A program made the position numbers and the translations under genes. 63,608 nucleotides of DNA from Prevotella sp. UBA2742 (GTDB lineage: Bacteria; Bacteroidota; Bacteroidia; Bacteroidales; Bacteroidaceae). The stretch spans positions 1 through 63,608 of the forward strand of contig DEJS01000020.1 in the NCBI GenBank assembly GCA_002353485.1, in the 5' to 3' direction. The notes beneath the pieces were generated by a model. It did no database searches. It saw only the letters and a list, made by a program, of their open reading frames with translations, and was not told the DNA's origin. Shown piece after piece: positions 8,759-17,142 of the stretch; the stretch's first letter is position 1; every line of letters begins with the position of its first letter.

Positions 8759-9777
8759 GACATTCTACAGCCATACTCTTTTTGCTCCTGACGGCCCTGG
8801 TATTGGTGTTCTTTACACTCAACCTCCTGGTGGGCTCGGTTCAGATTCCCTTCCACGACGTGGTGAGCATCTTGGTGGGACAGGCCGACCAGGACATCAA
8901 GCCCTCATGGCAGTTTATCGTTTTACAGTCTCGCCTGCCACAGGCTCTTACAGCAACACTCTCCGGAGGAGCCCTTGCCGTGAGCGGACTGATGCTGCAG
9001 ACGGCCTTCCGGAATCCGCTGGCTGGTCCCAGCATCTTTGGTATCAACAGCGGCGCAGGACTGGGTGTAGCTCTTGTAATGCTGTGGCTGGGAGGAAGCA
9101 TATCGGCAGGCTCGGTGTCAGCAACAGGCTTTGTGGCCGTGCTACTGGCGGCCTTTATGGGCGCAATGGGGGTGATGGCTGTCATCTTTTTGTTCTCAAC
9201 AGTCGTAAAGGGCAACGTCATGTTGCTCATCATTGGCATTATGATAGGCTATGTTGCCAACTCCGTCATTACATTACTCAATTTCTTCGCCACCGACGAA
9301 GGGGTCCGTTCATATATGGTATGGGGAATGGGTTCTTTTGGCGGCGTGTCTAATAAGATGCTGCCCTCCTTTGCTGTCGTCACACTGCTGGCACTGGGAG
9401 CATCGCTACTGCTTATAAAACCCCTGAATGCACTGATGCTGGGCGAGCGCTACGCCGAGAACTTGGGCGTCAATATGATTCGTACACGCAACTGGCTGCT
9501 CGTCATTACGGGCATTCTCACGGCTATCGTCACTGCCTTCTGCGGGCCAATAGCCTTTATCGGCCTGGCTGTACCTCATATTACACGGTTGGTATTGCAT
9601 ACAGATAACCACCGGGTACTGTTGCCTGCCACCATTCTTATGGGAGCCGTCGTTGCCCTGTTGTGCAACGTGCTGTGCTACCTGCCTGGAGAGGATGGTG
9701 TCATACCGCTTAATGCCGTTACACCATTGATAGGTGCACCGGTTATCATCTATATTATTCTGAAAGGAAGAAAGTAA
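8755..9777 (+). CDS. btuC: Corrinoid ABC transporter permease (BtuC/FecCD family)
   Basis: A 340-residue integral membrane protein with about ten hydrophobic segments. Family landmarks include SRLPQALTATLSGGALAVSGLMLQTAFRNPLAGPSIFGINSGAGLG (residues about 60-105), GPIAFIGLAVPHITRLVLHTDNHR before the last helices, and LNAVTPLIGAPVIIYIIL at the end. FecCD permeases act as homodimers with a separate ATPase. No ATPase gene follows: the next gene lies on the opposite strand 17 bases later. Confidence 0.93.
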   Translation: MRHSTAILFLLLTALVLVFFTLNLLVGSVQIPFHDVVSILVGQADQDIKPSWQFIVLQSRLPQALTATLSGGALAVSGLMLQTAFRNPLAGPSIFGINSGAGLGVALVMLWLGGSISAGSVSATGFVAVLLAAFMGAMGVMAVIFLFSTVVKGNVMLLIIGIMIGYVANSVITLLNFFATDEGVRSYMVWGMGSFGGVSNKMLPSFAVVTLLALGASLLLIKPLNALMLGERYAENLGVNMIRTRNWLLVITGILTAIVTAFCGPIAFIGLAVPHITRLVLHTDNHRVLLPATILMGAVVALLCNVLCYLPGEDGVIPLNAVTPLIGAPVIIYIILKGRK

Positions 9778-9794
9778 GGCGCCTCTTCCGCTCT

Positions 9795-10754
9795 TTACTC
9801 TCTCCATAGCCAGGTGGCCAGACGGTTCACCCAGCGTATGCTGATGCGGAACCAGCGGTAGGTGCTGACCTCCTTGCCGCCGAAGCGCAGGATGAAGTCG
9901 CGATAGGGATTGCTGCGGAAAGGAAGGCCTACATCCATGAAGCGGATGTGCTGGTAGCCACGGGCATGGGAATCCTTGATGACGTTCCAGAAGGTGACGG
10001 CATTGGGATGGAAAGGGGCAAAGCTCTTACGCCGGGAAGCTGAATACCACAGGTAGGCATCGCCTTTCGAGTATACACATACGGCACAGCCTACGGTCTG
10101 CTGGTGCACCTTGGTAATGTAGATGCGGCAGTGGTCGTGCTTCATCATTCCCTGAAAGAAATCGTCGGGCGGAAGGTACCGGCGAGGCTTCAGCCAGTTA
10201 TGGCGGCGCAACAGTCGCGAGAAGGCGCGGAACTCGTCGGGGGTCTCCACCAGCTTGGTGTAGGCACCGCGTCCTATGCCATGCTCCACACGGCGTTGCA
10301 TGCGTGGGGTAATGCGCTGTTCGGGGGTACGTGAGTGCAACGAGTTGTGTACGTTCATCCAGCGAACGTGGAAGAACGACAGGTGACGCAGGGTACGGTA
10401 GCCGAACATCTTTTCATTGAGGTGGCTGACCTCTATATAGAGCACGCGGTTCTGAAGCCTGTCGGTCAGCACCGTCATAAGCCGGTCGAAGATCTCGGCC
10501 GTGCAACCATTGTCACCATAGATGCGGGCATGGGAGTAGACGAATGGCGGCAGCCATGACACACGGTAGCGTACGATGCACAGCAAGTGGCCGAGGACGC
10601 AGCCGTCGGCAGCTGTGACTACGGCCATGAGGGGCTTGTGGCGTGATGTCTGTTCGCACAACAGCATGAGCTGAGGACTATGGAAGAAGTCTTCGCCCGA
10701 AAGCCGGGGCAAATCGGCCGCGTGTTCGTAAACAGTGACTTTCGTTGCATTCAT
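9795..10754 (-). CDS. FemAB/GNAT-like acyltransferase, putative
   Basis: A 319-residue protein resembling the FemAB or BioF2-like acetyltransferase group. The first half has a GNAT-like core (EDFFHSPQLMLLCEQTSRHKPLMAVV, then YIEVSHLN). The second half contains a basic helix (RMQRRVEHGIGRG), HNWLKPRRYLPPDDFFQGM and the GNAT-like strand pair ITKVHQQTVGCAVCVYSKGDAYLWYSASR, followed by a variable tail (FMDVGLPFRSNPYRDFILRFGG). Proteins of this type transfer acyl or aminoacyl groups to cell-wall or surface molecules; the substrate is unknown. The minus-7 box TATATTTG (10766-10759) ends four bases before the ATG, implying a leaderless mRNA. Confidence 0.6.
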   Translation of the reverse strand: MNATKVTVYEHAADLPRLSGEDFFHSPQLMLLCEQTSRHKPLMAVVTAADGCVLGHLLCIVRYRVSWLPPFVYSHARIYGDNGCTAEIFDRLMTVLTDRLQNRVLYIEVSHLNEKMFGYRTLRHLSFFHVRWMNVHNSLHSRTPEQRITPRMQRRVEHGIGRGAYTKLVETPDEFRAFSRLLRRHNWLKPRRYLPPDDFFQGMMKHDHCRIYITKVHQQTVGCAVCVYSKGDAYLWYSASRRKSFAPFHPNAVTFWNVIKDSHARGYQHIRFMDVGLPFRSNPYRDFILRFGGKEVSTYRWFRISIRWVNRLATWLWRE

Positions 10755-10755
10755 G

Positions 10756-10786
10756 TTGCAAATATAGTAATTTTTTCGTAACTTTG
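10756..10786. promoter_or_regulatory. Overlapping divergent promoters
   Basis: Minus strand: TATATTTG (10766-10759) four bases from the ATG of the acyltransferase-like gene. Plus strand: TTG at 10756-10758, 20 bases, then TAACTTTG at 10779-10786, serving the nitroreductase operon. The two polymerase sites overlap physically, so they probably compete. Confidence 0.65.
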
Positions 10787-10819
10787 CACCCGAATAAAGA
10801 AAAAAAGTAAAAAAGAGTC

Positions 10820-11344
10820 ATGGAGTTTAAGGATTTAGTTCAGATGCGTCGTTCACACCGTAAGTTTACTGCTCAGGAAGTGGACGGCGACGACGTAAGA
10901 CTGATATTGCGTGCCGCCCTGATGGCCCCGACGTCGAAGGGACAGCGCGGGTGGCAGTTCGTAGTGGTTGACGACCGCATGGACCTGGAGAAACTGGCTG
11001 ATGCCAAGGATATGGGCGGCGCCTTCCTCAAGGACGCTGCGCTGGCCGTTGTGGTGCTTGGCGATCCGATGCAGAACGACTGCTGGGTGGAAGACGGAGC
11101 CATTGCGGCCTATAGCATGCTGCTGCAGGCTGAAGAGCTGGGACTGGGTGCCTGCTGGGTACAGATGCGCGGTCGTGGACTGAGCGACGGCACCGCGGCA
11201 GACACGGTGATTCGCGGTATACTGGATGTTCCCGAAAACCTGAACTGTCTGTGCGTGGTGGCTATAGGTCATAAGGCCGACGAACGCCGGGCCCAGAACG
11301 AAGACCGGCTGAAATGGGAGAACGTGCATCTGAACAGGTTTTGA
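10820..11344 (+). CDS. Nitroreductase family protein
   Basis: A 174-residue small FMN-dependent NAD(P)H oxidoreductase. The opening RRSHRKFTAQEV is the FMN phosphate-binding motif. AALMAPTSKGQRGWQFVVV follows around residues 32-50, then DGAIAAYSMLLQAEELGLGACWVQM, the helix under the flavin, and a late AIGHKAD strand. Length and order match the compact nitroreductase subgroup; the natural substrate cannot be told. It leads an apparent operon with the DUF2520 protein (31-base gap), the KdsC-like phosphatase and Maf. Confidence 0.9.
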   Translation: MEFKDLVQMRRSHRKFTAQEVDGDDVRLILRAALMAPTSKGQRGWQFVVVDDRMDLEKLADAKDMGGAFLKDAALAVVVLGDPMQNDCWVEDGAIAAYSMLLQAEELGLGACWVQMRGRGLSDGTAADTVIRGILDVPENLNCLCVVAIGHKADERRAQNEDRLKWENVHLNRF

Positions 11345-11375
11345 ATAGTAAACGCTCTTTTAAACACCTTCTGAC

Positions 11376-12158
11376 GTGGAGATTGTAATGGTAGGTGCCG
11401 GGGGACTGGCCTCTAATCTGGCCCCGGCGCTAAGGAAAGCAGGTCACAGCATTACGGCCGTCTACAGCCGCACGATGGCTACGGCCGAGGAGCTGGCCCG
11501 CGAAGTGGACTCGCGGGCTACGGACGATATAGCCCGGTTGCCCTTGACGGCCGACTGCTTCATAGTGGCCGTAAAGGACGGTGCCATGCAGCATGTGGTC
11601 AGCCAGTTGGCAGAGAACAGGCAGAACCAGATGATAGTACATACGGCAGGGTCGATGCCCATGGCTCTGCTGGAAGGACATACACAGCGCTACGGGGTGT
11701 TGTGGCCCATGCAGACGCTGTCCAGAGGGAGGCGCGTGGACTTTAGTGAGGTGCCGCTGTTCATAGAGGCCAGCGACGACGAGGTGATGCTGACGCTTCG
11801 CTCGCTGGCAGCAAGTGTCAGCAGAAGTGTCATACCGATGTCAAGCGAGGAGCGTAAGTATATGCACCTGGCTGCTGTCTTCGCCTGCAACTTTGCCAAC
11901 CACTGCTATGCATTGGCGGCAGAAATCATGGAGCAGCACGGGCTTGAGTTTGGTTTGATACAGCCGCTGATAGCCGAGACAGCGCGCAAGATAGTTCAGC
12001 TGCACCCCAGCGAGGCTCAGACGGGGCCCGCTGTCAGGTACGACCAGAACGTCATCAGCCGACAGGCAGCACTGCTGGAAGGACAGCCCCTGGTACAACA
12101 GGTGTACAACGTGCTGTCGCAGAGTATTCACAGAATAGCGTTAGAAAAGAAGAAATGA
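11376..12158 (+). CDS. Rossmann-like and DUF2520 domain protein
   Basis: A 260-residue protein with an N-terminal NAD(P)-binding Rossmann fold (VMVGAGGLASNLAPALRKAGH, residues about 4-24, then VYSRT) like F420-dependent or pyrroline-carboxylate-type reductases. A helical DUF2520 C-terminal domain follows (VLWPMQTLSRGRRVDF and EERKYMHLAAVFACNFANH). I use the GTG at 11376 because it supplies the first beta strand MEIVMVG; the ATG at 11388 would cut into it. It overlaps the next gene by 4 bases. The substrate is unknown. Confidence 0.85.
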   Translation: MEIVMVGAGGLASNLAPALRKAGHSITAVYSRTMATAEELAREVDSRATDDIARLPLTADCFIVAVKDGAMQHVVSQLAENRQNQMIVHTAGSMPMALLEGHTQRYGVLWPMQTLSRGRRVDFSEVPLFIEASDDEVMLTLRSLAASVSRSVIPMSSEERKYMHLAAVFACNFANHCYALAAEIMEQHGLEFGLIQPLIAETARKIVQLHPSEAQTGPAVRYDQNVISRQAALLEGQPLVQQVYNVLSQSIHRIALEKKK

Positions 12159-12673
12159 TAAACTACGATTTACAGAAGATTCGCACCATCGTGTTCGACA
12201 TCGACGGGGTGCTGTCGGCAGAGACCATTGCCTTGGGCGATGACGGTCAGCCGCGACGGACAGTGAACATCAAGGACGGCTATGCCATACAACTGGCACA
12301 GAAGATGGGGCTGCGCATAGCCATCATCAGCGGCTGTAAGGTGGAAGCGGTGGCCGTGCGCTACCGTGGACTGGGACTGGAGGACGTCCATCTGGGGTGT
12401 GCCGTCAAGATGGACACATACGAGGCCTATAAGGCACACTACGGATACAGCGACGACGAGGTGATGTATATGGGCGACGACATTCCTGACGTGGAGATTA
12501 TGCGCAGGGTGGGGTGTCCGGTATGCCCCAAGGATGCCTGCCAAGAGATAAAGGACGTCAGTCTTTATGTCAGCGACATGGCTGGTGGCCGAGGCTGTGC
12601 CCGCGACGTCATAGAACAGACGCTGAAGGCCCAGGGCCTGTGGCTGGCCGACGAGAGAGCCTTCGGCTGGTAG
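12155..12673 (+). CDS. kdsC: KdsC-like HAD phosphatase
   Basis: A 172-residue HAD enzyme without a cap, matching 3-deoxy-D-manno-octulosonate 8-phosphate phosphatase. Motif I FDIDGVL with the nucleophile Asp is near residues 14-20, motif II IISG near 54-57, the lysine near 88-92, and motif IV YMGDDIPDVEIM near 107-118. VCPKDACQEIK and GGRGCARDVIE are typical late KdsC segments. The product feeds CMP-Kdo and lipopolysaccharide core synthesis. It sits in the nitroreductase-DUF2520-Maf operon. The family call is strong; substrate is by similarity. Confidence 0.88.
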   Translation: MINYDLQKIRTIVFDIDGVLSAETIALGDDGQPRRTVNIKDGYAIQLAQKMGLRIAIISGCKVEAVAVRYRGLGLEDVHLGCAVKMDTYEAYKAHYGYSDDEVMYMGDDIPDVEIMRRVGCPVCPKDACQEIKDVSLYVSDMAGGRGCARDVIEQTLKAQGLWLADERAFGW

Positions 12674-12742
12674 CATTATAGTAAATAAGTTGGGTACAAT
12701 GGGAAGATATCTCACCATTATATAATAAATGTGTATCAAACA

Positions 12743-13360
12743 ATGAAAAGAATCATATTAGCCAGCAATTCGCCCCGCAGGAAGGAACTGTTAGCAGGGT
12801 TGGGCATTCCCTTCGAGGTACGCGTCATGGAGGGTATAGACGAGAGTTATCCGCTCGACCTGCCAACGCTGCAGACGGCAGAGTACATAGCCTGCAAGAA
12901 AGCCTGCGCCTACCGGCAGACGATGGGGATGGACGAGCTGGTGATTACGGCTGACACCATTGTGGTGGTAGACAACGTGGTGCTGGGTAAACCCAAGGAC
13001 GAAGCCGATGCGCGACGTATGCTGCACCTGCTGAGCGGCAGGACGCATCAGGTGGTGACAGGAGTGGCCATGACCACACAGAGTGAGCAGCAGCGCTTCT
13101 CGGTACAGACCGACGTTACCTTCAAGGTGCTGACTGATGAAGAGATAGACTATTATGTAGAGACCTGTCACCCCATGGACAAGGCCGGAGCCTACGGCAT
13201 ACAGGAGTGGATAGGCTACATAGGCGTGACAGCGCTCAAAGGCAGTTATTACAACGTCATGGGACTGCCCGTGCAGCGAATATACGAGATGCTAAAAAGG
13301 TTTAAAAGTTTTGATGGTTCGGATTTTCTTCGTACCTTTGCAGCAAACAGCGTAATATAG
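12743..13360 (+). CDS. maf: Maf-like nucleoside triphosphate pyrophosphatase
   Basis: A 205-residue Maf/HAM1-type house-cleaning pyrophosphatase (YhdE or YceF class). It opens with RIILASNSPRRKELLAGLG, has ADTIVVVDNVVLGKPKDEADARRML in the middle and DKAGAYGIQEWIGYIG near the end. I prefer ATG 12743 over the upstream GTG at 12731, since homologs begin with a short basic strand before LASNSPRR. The last 20 or so codons also encode a complete promoter (13310-13340). The final segment FLRTFAANSVI is therefore probably shaped by promoter sequence rather than by enzyme function. Confidence 0.9.
   Translation: MKRIILASNSPRRKELLAGLGIPFEVRVMEGIDESYPLDLPTLQTAEYIACKKACAYRQTMGMDELVITADTIVVVDNVVLGKPKDEADARRMLHLLSGRTHQVVTGVAMTTQSEQQRFSVQTDVTFKVLTDEEIDYYVETCHPMDKAGAYGIQEWIGYIGVTALKGSYYNVMGLPVQRIYEMLKRFKSFDGSDFLRTFAANSVI
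13310..13340 (+). promoter_or_regulatory. Promoter inside the 3' end of maf
   Basis: TTTG (13310-13313), 19 bases, TACCTTTG (13333-13340) is a consensus Bacteroidetes promoter lying within the last codons of maf. No protein gene follows on this strand for over 1 kb, so it may drive a small RNA ending at the hairpin at 13388-13420. Confidence 0.6.
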
Positions 13361-13430
13361 TTTATTTGATATTTATCATTTTCCTCGAAGGGGAAGCCGT
13401 CTGTGAAGATTGCTTCCCTTATTTATTTTC
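13346..13430 (+). ncRNA. Candidate small RNA
   Basis: Predicted from the promoter at 13310-13340 (start near 13346) and the terminator-like hairpin followed by ATTTATTTT ending near 13430. The product would be about 80-85 nt, overlapping the maf stop codon by 15 bases. I do not recognise an RNA family. It could equally be only the maf terminator with a chance promoter. Confidence 0.35.
13388..13420 (+). terminator. Rho-independent terminator after maf
   Basis: AAGGGGAAGC (13388-13397) pairs with GCTTCCCTT (13412-13420), nine pairs with one bulged G and a 14-base loop, followed by the T-rich ATTTATTTT. Confidence 0.7.
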
Positions 13431-13578
13431 CCTCGACCGTCTTGTTTAGTGATAATTTAAAACGGAACAAATTCACCACAAAGGCATAGGAGCACAGAGC
13501 TTTCCACGTGGCAGATAAAGGTTTCCTGATCTTTACGAAAAAGCTGCATCCACTCTGGTTCCATAAAATAGAGTGAGC

Positions 13579-13611
13579 GCAAAGTGAACCCAAAGTGAAG
13601 GCAAAGTGAGG
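13579..13611. repeat. 11-bp tandem repeat, three copies
   Basis: GCAAAGTGAAC, CCAAAGTGAAG, GCAAAGTGAGG lie head to tail, ending eight bases before the stop codon of the TrmH gene. The rest of 13431-13618 shows no gene. Confidence 0.7.
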
Positions 13612-13618
13612 GCAAGCG

Positions 13619-14356
13619 CTAATTGTTGCCTCGCCGACGACGGAATTCGGCACATGTGATGGCCGTCGCGATGGCTACGTTCAGGCTTTCGGCCGTCTCG
13701 CTGTCAGAGGCATGGTAGTTGGGAATGAGCAGCCGGTGGCTGACCAGCGCACGGACAGCGGGTGAGATGCCGTTGCCCTCGTTGCCCATGACGATGATGC
13801 CATGGGGCGTCAGCTCTTCCTGATACAGGTCACGGCCGTCGAGCAAAGTTCCGTAGACGGGGCACGTAGCCTGCTTGAGCAGCTGCACCAAGTCGGTATA
13901 GTAGACGTGTACATGCGCCAGGCTGCCCATGGTGGCTTGTACCACCTTGGGGTTGTAGACGTCGGCAGTGTCGGCCGAACAGTAGATGGTATCGATGCCG
14001 AACCAGTCGGCAATGCGTATGATGGTGCCTACGTTGCCGGGGTCTTGTACTCCGTCAAGGGCCAGTGCCAGAGTAGAGTCTGTGACGCATGGCACAGCCG
14101 TGGGGTGGGGTGGAATCTCCAGTACGGCCAGCACCTGCTGCGGGTGTTGTAGAAAGCTGATGCGCTGCAGCTCGTCGTCAGTGACGAGTTGGGCATCAGG
14201 GCGTTCTGTCGTGCTGAAGATGGCCCGGGACACGTAGCCTGCACGCAACAGGTCGCCTACGACCTTAGGTCCTTCGGCAACGAAGAGCCCCTCGCGACGG
14301 CGGTTCTTCTTGAGCTCCAAGGAGCGTATCAGCTTCTGTTGGTTTTTGCTAATCAT
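13619..14356 (-). CDS. TrmH/SpoU-family RNA methyltransferase
   Basis: A 245-residue SPOUT methyltransferase that would 2'-O-methylate rRNA or tRNA. The N-terminal substrate-binding part begins SKNQQKLIRSLELKKNRRREGLFVAEGPKVV. The knotted catalytic part has LDGVQDPGNVGTIIRIADWFG (motif 1), GIIVMGNEGNGISPAV (motif 2) and LLIPNYHASDSETAESLNVAIATAI (motif 3). The frame is open much further upstream, but the family begins at MISKNQQK and the longer form would run through the divergent promoter of the next gene, so I set the start at 14356. The target base is unknown. Confidence 0.88.
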   Translation of the reverse strand: MISKNQQKLIRSLELKKNRRREGLFVAEGPKVVGDLLRAGYVSRAIFSTTERPDAQLVTDDELQRISFLQHPQQVLAVLEIPPHPTAVPCVTDSTLALALDGVQDPGNVGTIIRIADWFGIDTIYCSADTADVYNPKVVQATMGSLAHVHVYYTDLVQLLKQATCPVYGTLLDGRDLYQEELTPHGIIVMGNEGNGISPAVRALVSHRLLIPNYHASDSETAESLNVAIATAITCAEFRRRRGNN

Positions 14357-14383
14357 CGTCTTTCTCGCTATGCTTTTTGTCTG

Positions 14384-14443
14384 CAAAGGTAGAAAATAAT
14401 TGTGAATTATGAATGATGAATTATAAATTATTTTGTACCTTTG
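14384..14443. promoter_or_regulatory. Divergent promoters of trmH-like gene and tamL
   Basis: Minus strand TACCTTTG (14391-14384) serves the methyltransferase 28 bases downstream. Plus strand TACCTTTG (14436-14443) lies seven bases before the ATG at 14451, so the TamL mRNA should have almost no leader. Confidence 0.6.
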
Positions 14444-14450
14444 CACGGAA

Positions 14451-16661
14451 ATGCGTTTCAGACTATTGACATTTGCCGCGGCCGTGTTGCTGCTTACTGC
14501 CTGTTCGGAGACCAAGTACGTCGCCGAGGGCGAGTATTTGCTGGACCGTGTGCAGGTGCGCAGCGATGTCAAGTCACGCGATATCAATACCGACGAGCTG
14601 AAGCAGTTTGTACGCCAGCGGGGTAACGCACGGTGGTTCTCGGCATTCAAGATACCGTTGCGCACGTACTCGCTGTCAGGGCACGACACCACGCGGTGGA
14701 TAAACCGTATGCTGAGGGCCATTGGCGAACCGCCAGTCATCTACGACTCGGCACTGACGCGGCAGTCGATGAGGAACATTCAATTGCAGATGCAGAACAA
14801 GGGGTACCTGGATGCCGACGTTGACCTATACACACGCGTCAGGGGCAAGAAGCTGCGCACGATGTACCTACTGCATCCGGGTAAGCCGTACACCATACGC
14901 AATATAGACTACGACATTCAGGATACAGCCATTGCCGGCATCCTGCGCATGGACGACCCCAAAAACAGAGGTCTGCATGCCGGTATGACGTTCAATGTCG
15001 ACGTTTTAGACGGTGAGAGAAAGCGCATCACGCAACTGTTGACCAACCAAGGGTATTACCGCTTCAACAAGGACTTTATTTCCTTTCGGGCCGACTCGTT
15101 GCCGGGTACGCACATGATAGACCTGACACTGGTGCTGCACCGCTATCGTTCGGCACAGGTGGCCGATGCGCCTCACCGGCAGTACCATATCCGCGAGGTT
15201 CACTTTCACAGCGGCACTGCCCAGGACAGCGTCATTAGGCTGCGCCCCAAGGTACTGCAAAACAACACATTCATACGCCCCGGCAGTCTTTACTCGTCAG
15301 GCAACCTGCAGTCCACGTATAACCACTTCGGGCGAATGGGGGCTGTACGATACACTAACATTGCCTTTCATGAGCTGCCCGACACGGCGTTGCTTGACTG
15401 CGACATCAGCATCAGCACCAATAAGCCCAGCACCATATCTTTCCAGCCCGAGGGTACCAACACAGCCGGCGACCTGGGAGCGGCGGCGTCGCTGACCTAC
15501 CAGAACCGCAACCTGTTCGGGGGCTCCGAGACGTTCAGCGTAGAGCTGCGCGGAGCCTACGAGGCCATCAGCGGGCTGGAGGGATATTCCAACTCTAACT
15601 TCCTGGAATACAGCCTGCAGACCAAACTCTCATTTCCACGCTTCATTGCCCCTTTCCTGTCGTCGTCTATACGCCAGCGCCTCAATGCCACGTCGGAGGT
15701 GTCGCTGATGTACGACCTGCAGAACCGTCCCGAGTTCCTGCGACGCGTGTTCTCCGTGGCATGGCGCTACAACTGGAACAATCCTAACCACCACGACCGT
15801 TACCAGCTGGACCTGGTAGACCTGAACTTCATCTCCATGCCGTGGGTGAGCGACAAGTTCAGAAAGGAGTATCTGGAGGACCCCACACGGATGAGCGCTT
15901 TGCTGCTATACAACTACGAGAACCTGTTCATACTGCGTACCAGTTTCCGTTATACATACAACAACGGTAGCTTTGCCATCAGGACCAATATTGAGTCAGG
16001 CGGCAACTTGCTCAGTCTGATGGCGCATACCTTTGGATTCCACAAGAACAGTGACAACAACTATACGTTTCTTGATGTAGCCTTTGCCCAGTATGTGAAG
16101 GGCGACATAGACTATACCCGCTACTTTAACTTCGATTACCGCAACCAGATGGTGTTCCACGTCGGCTTCGGAATAGCCTGCCCATACGGCAACAGCAGGT
16201 CGCTTCCTTTCGAGAAGACTTATTTCTCGGGAGGTGCCAACAGTGTGCGCGGATGGAGTGTGCGCAGCCTGGGTCCTGGAAACTACGAAAGTCCGGAGGG
16301 GGCATACGACTTCCTCAGACATACGGGCGAGATGAAGCTCGACCTCAGTCTTGAGTACCGCGCTCATCTGTTCTGGAAGCTGGGTGGGGCGCTGTTCGTC
16401 GATGCAGGCAATATCTGGAACATCAGCAACAACGAGAACATGCCCGGCGGTCAGTTCCGGCTCTCTGAGTTCTGGCGGCAGCTTGCCGTCAGCTATGGCG
16501 TGGGATTCCGCTTTAACTTCGACTATTTTATCCTCCGTTTCGACTTAGGCATGAAGGCCGTCAATCCGGTGTACCATGACTCAAAGGAGCATTTCCCCAT
16601 CATTCACCCTAAGCTCAGTCGTGACTTTGCTTTTCACTTCGCGGTAGGCCTTCCATTCTAA
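14451..16661 (+). CDS. tamL: TamL: TamA/BamA-family outer membrane lipoprotein
   Basis: A 736-residue Omp85 protein with a lipobox signal (LLLTAC, Cys18), the mark of the Bacteroidetes TamL variant. POTRA-like domains occupy roughly residues 30-330 (NIQLQMQNKGYLDADV and LLTNQGYYRFNKDF are typical POTRA segments). The 16-strand-type barrel fills the rest, with the conserved loop 6 region KTYFSGGANSVRGWSVRSLGPG (containing VRGW) and a C terminus FHFAVGLPF. It should insert or export envelope components together with TamB, whose gene lies at 39059-43519. The start follows from the promoter and the signal peptide. The last 47 bases overlap the convergent lipoprotein gene. Confidence 0.9.
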   Translation: MRFRLLTFAAAVLLLTACSETKYVAEGEYLLDRVQVRSDVKSRDINTDELKQFVRQRGNARWFSAFKIPLRTYSLSGHDTTRWINRMLRAIGEPPVIYDSALTRQSMRNIQLQMQNKGYLDADVDLYTRVRGKKLRTMYLLHPGKPYTIRNIDYDIQDTAIAGILRMDDPKNRGLHAGMTFNVDVLDGERKRITQLLTNQGYYRFNKDFISFRADSLPGTHMIDLTLVLHRYRSAQVADAPHRQYHIREVHFHSGTAQDSVIRLRPKVLQNNTFIRPGSLYSSGNLQSTYNHFGRMGAVRYTNIAFHELPDTALLDCDISISTNKPSTISFQPEGTNTAGDLGAAASLTYQNRNLFGGSETFSVELRGAYEAISGLEGYSNSNFLEYSLQTKLSFPRFIAPFLSSSIRQRLNATSEVSLMYDLQNRPEFLRRVFSVAWRYNWNNPNHHDRYQLDLVDLNFISMPWVSDKFRKEYLEDPTRMSALLLYNYENLFILRTSFRYTYNNGSFAIRTNIESGGNLLSLMAHTFGFHKNSDNNYTFLDVAFAQYVKGDIDYTRYFNFDYRNQMVFHVGFGIACPYGNSRSLPFEKTYFSGGANSVRGWSVRSLGPGNYESPEGAYDFLRHTGEMKLDLSLEYRAHLFWKLGGALFVDAGNIWNISNNENMPGGQFRLSEFWRQLAVSYGVGFRFNFDYFILRFDLGMKAVNPVYHDSKEHFPIIHPKLSRDFAFHFAVGLPF

Positions 16662-17058
16662 CCAGCCACCGGCCGTCGCGCCTTACCACGGTGACGAGGA
16701 ACGAACCTTCCGCGACTTGTCTTTCTTCGGCATCAGGTGCCGTCGGGGCCAGATAGTTACGCATGTCGACCCTCATCACCTGTAGCGTATCGTTGGCCAC
16801 CGTATATTCCGTTACGCTGACGACCTCTGCCGGCTGGCTGTTCAGCAGCTCAAGGGCGTGTGCCGTAGTGTTCGAAGCTGCAAAGCGCAGCCATCGTTCG
16901 CTCTCGGCAGTAGACAGCGTCTTTGCCTCCATATAGTCGGCGTTGAAGTAGGCATCAGCCCAGACATGAGTCGCACGGGCCGCCTCGCCCTCGTCAGACA
17001 AGAGCCCGTTGCAGCTCCAAAGAAGAACCAAAGCATACGCAGCACATAAATACTTCAT
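16615..17058 (-). CDS. Small lipoprotein of unknown function
   Basis: A 147-residue predicted lipoprotein with signal MKYLCAAYALVLLWSC (Cys16). The rest has a helical region (HVWADAYFNADYMEAKTLSTAESERWLRF) and strands ending VTVVRRDGRWLVRMEGL, resembling DUF4878/SnoaL-like lumenal folds, but I do not firmly recognise it. The 3' end overlaps the convergent TamL gene by 47 bases. TAACTTTG (minus strand, 17070-17063) lies four bases before the ATG, so this is another leaderless candidate. Confidence 0.75.
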   Translation of the reverse strand: MKYLCAAYALVLLWSCNGLLSDEGEAARATHVWADAYFNADYMEAKTLSTAESERWLRFAASNTTAHALELLNSQPAEVVSVTEYTVANDTLQVMRVDMRNYLAPTAPDAEERQVAEGSFLVTVVRRDGRWLVRMEGLPRSEKQSHD

Positions 17059-17062
17059 GCCG

Positions 17063-17121
17063 CAAAGTTAGCAAATAATTGTGAATTGGGAAGGGTGTTT
17101 GAGATTTATTTTGTACCTTTG
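17063..17121. promoter_or_regulatory. Divergent promoters
   Basis: Minus strand TAACTTTG (17070-17063) directs the lipoprotein gene with a four-base gap to its ATG. Plus strand TACCTTTG (17114-17121) serves the MBL-fold gene, leaving a leader of about 15 bases. Confidence 0.6.
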
Positions 17122-17142
17122 CACGAAATTTCAAAAACAAGC

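Noticed and set aside
13619..14740. 373-residue version of the TrmH-like protein
   Set aside because: The extra 128 residues would translate the promoter region and antisense of tamL; the family starts at MISKNQQK.
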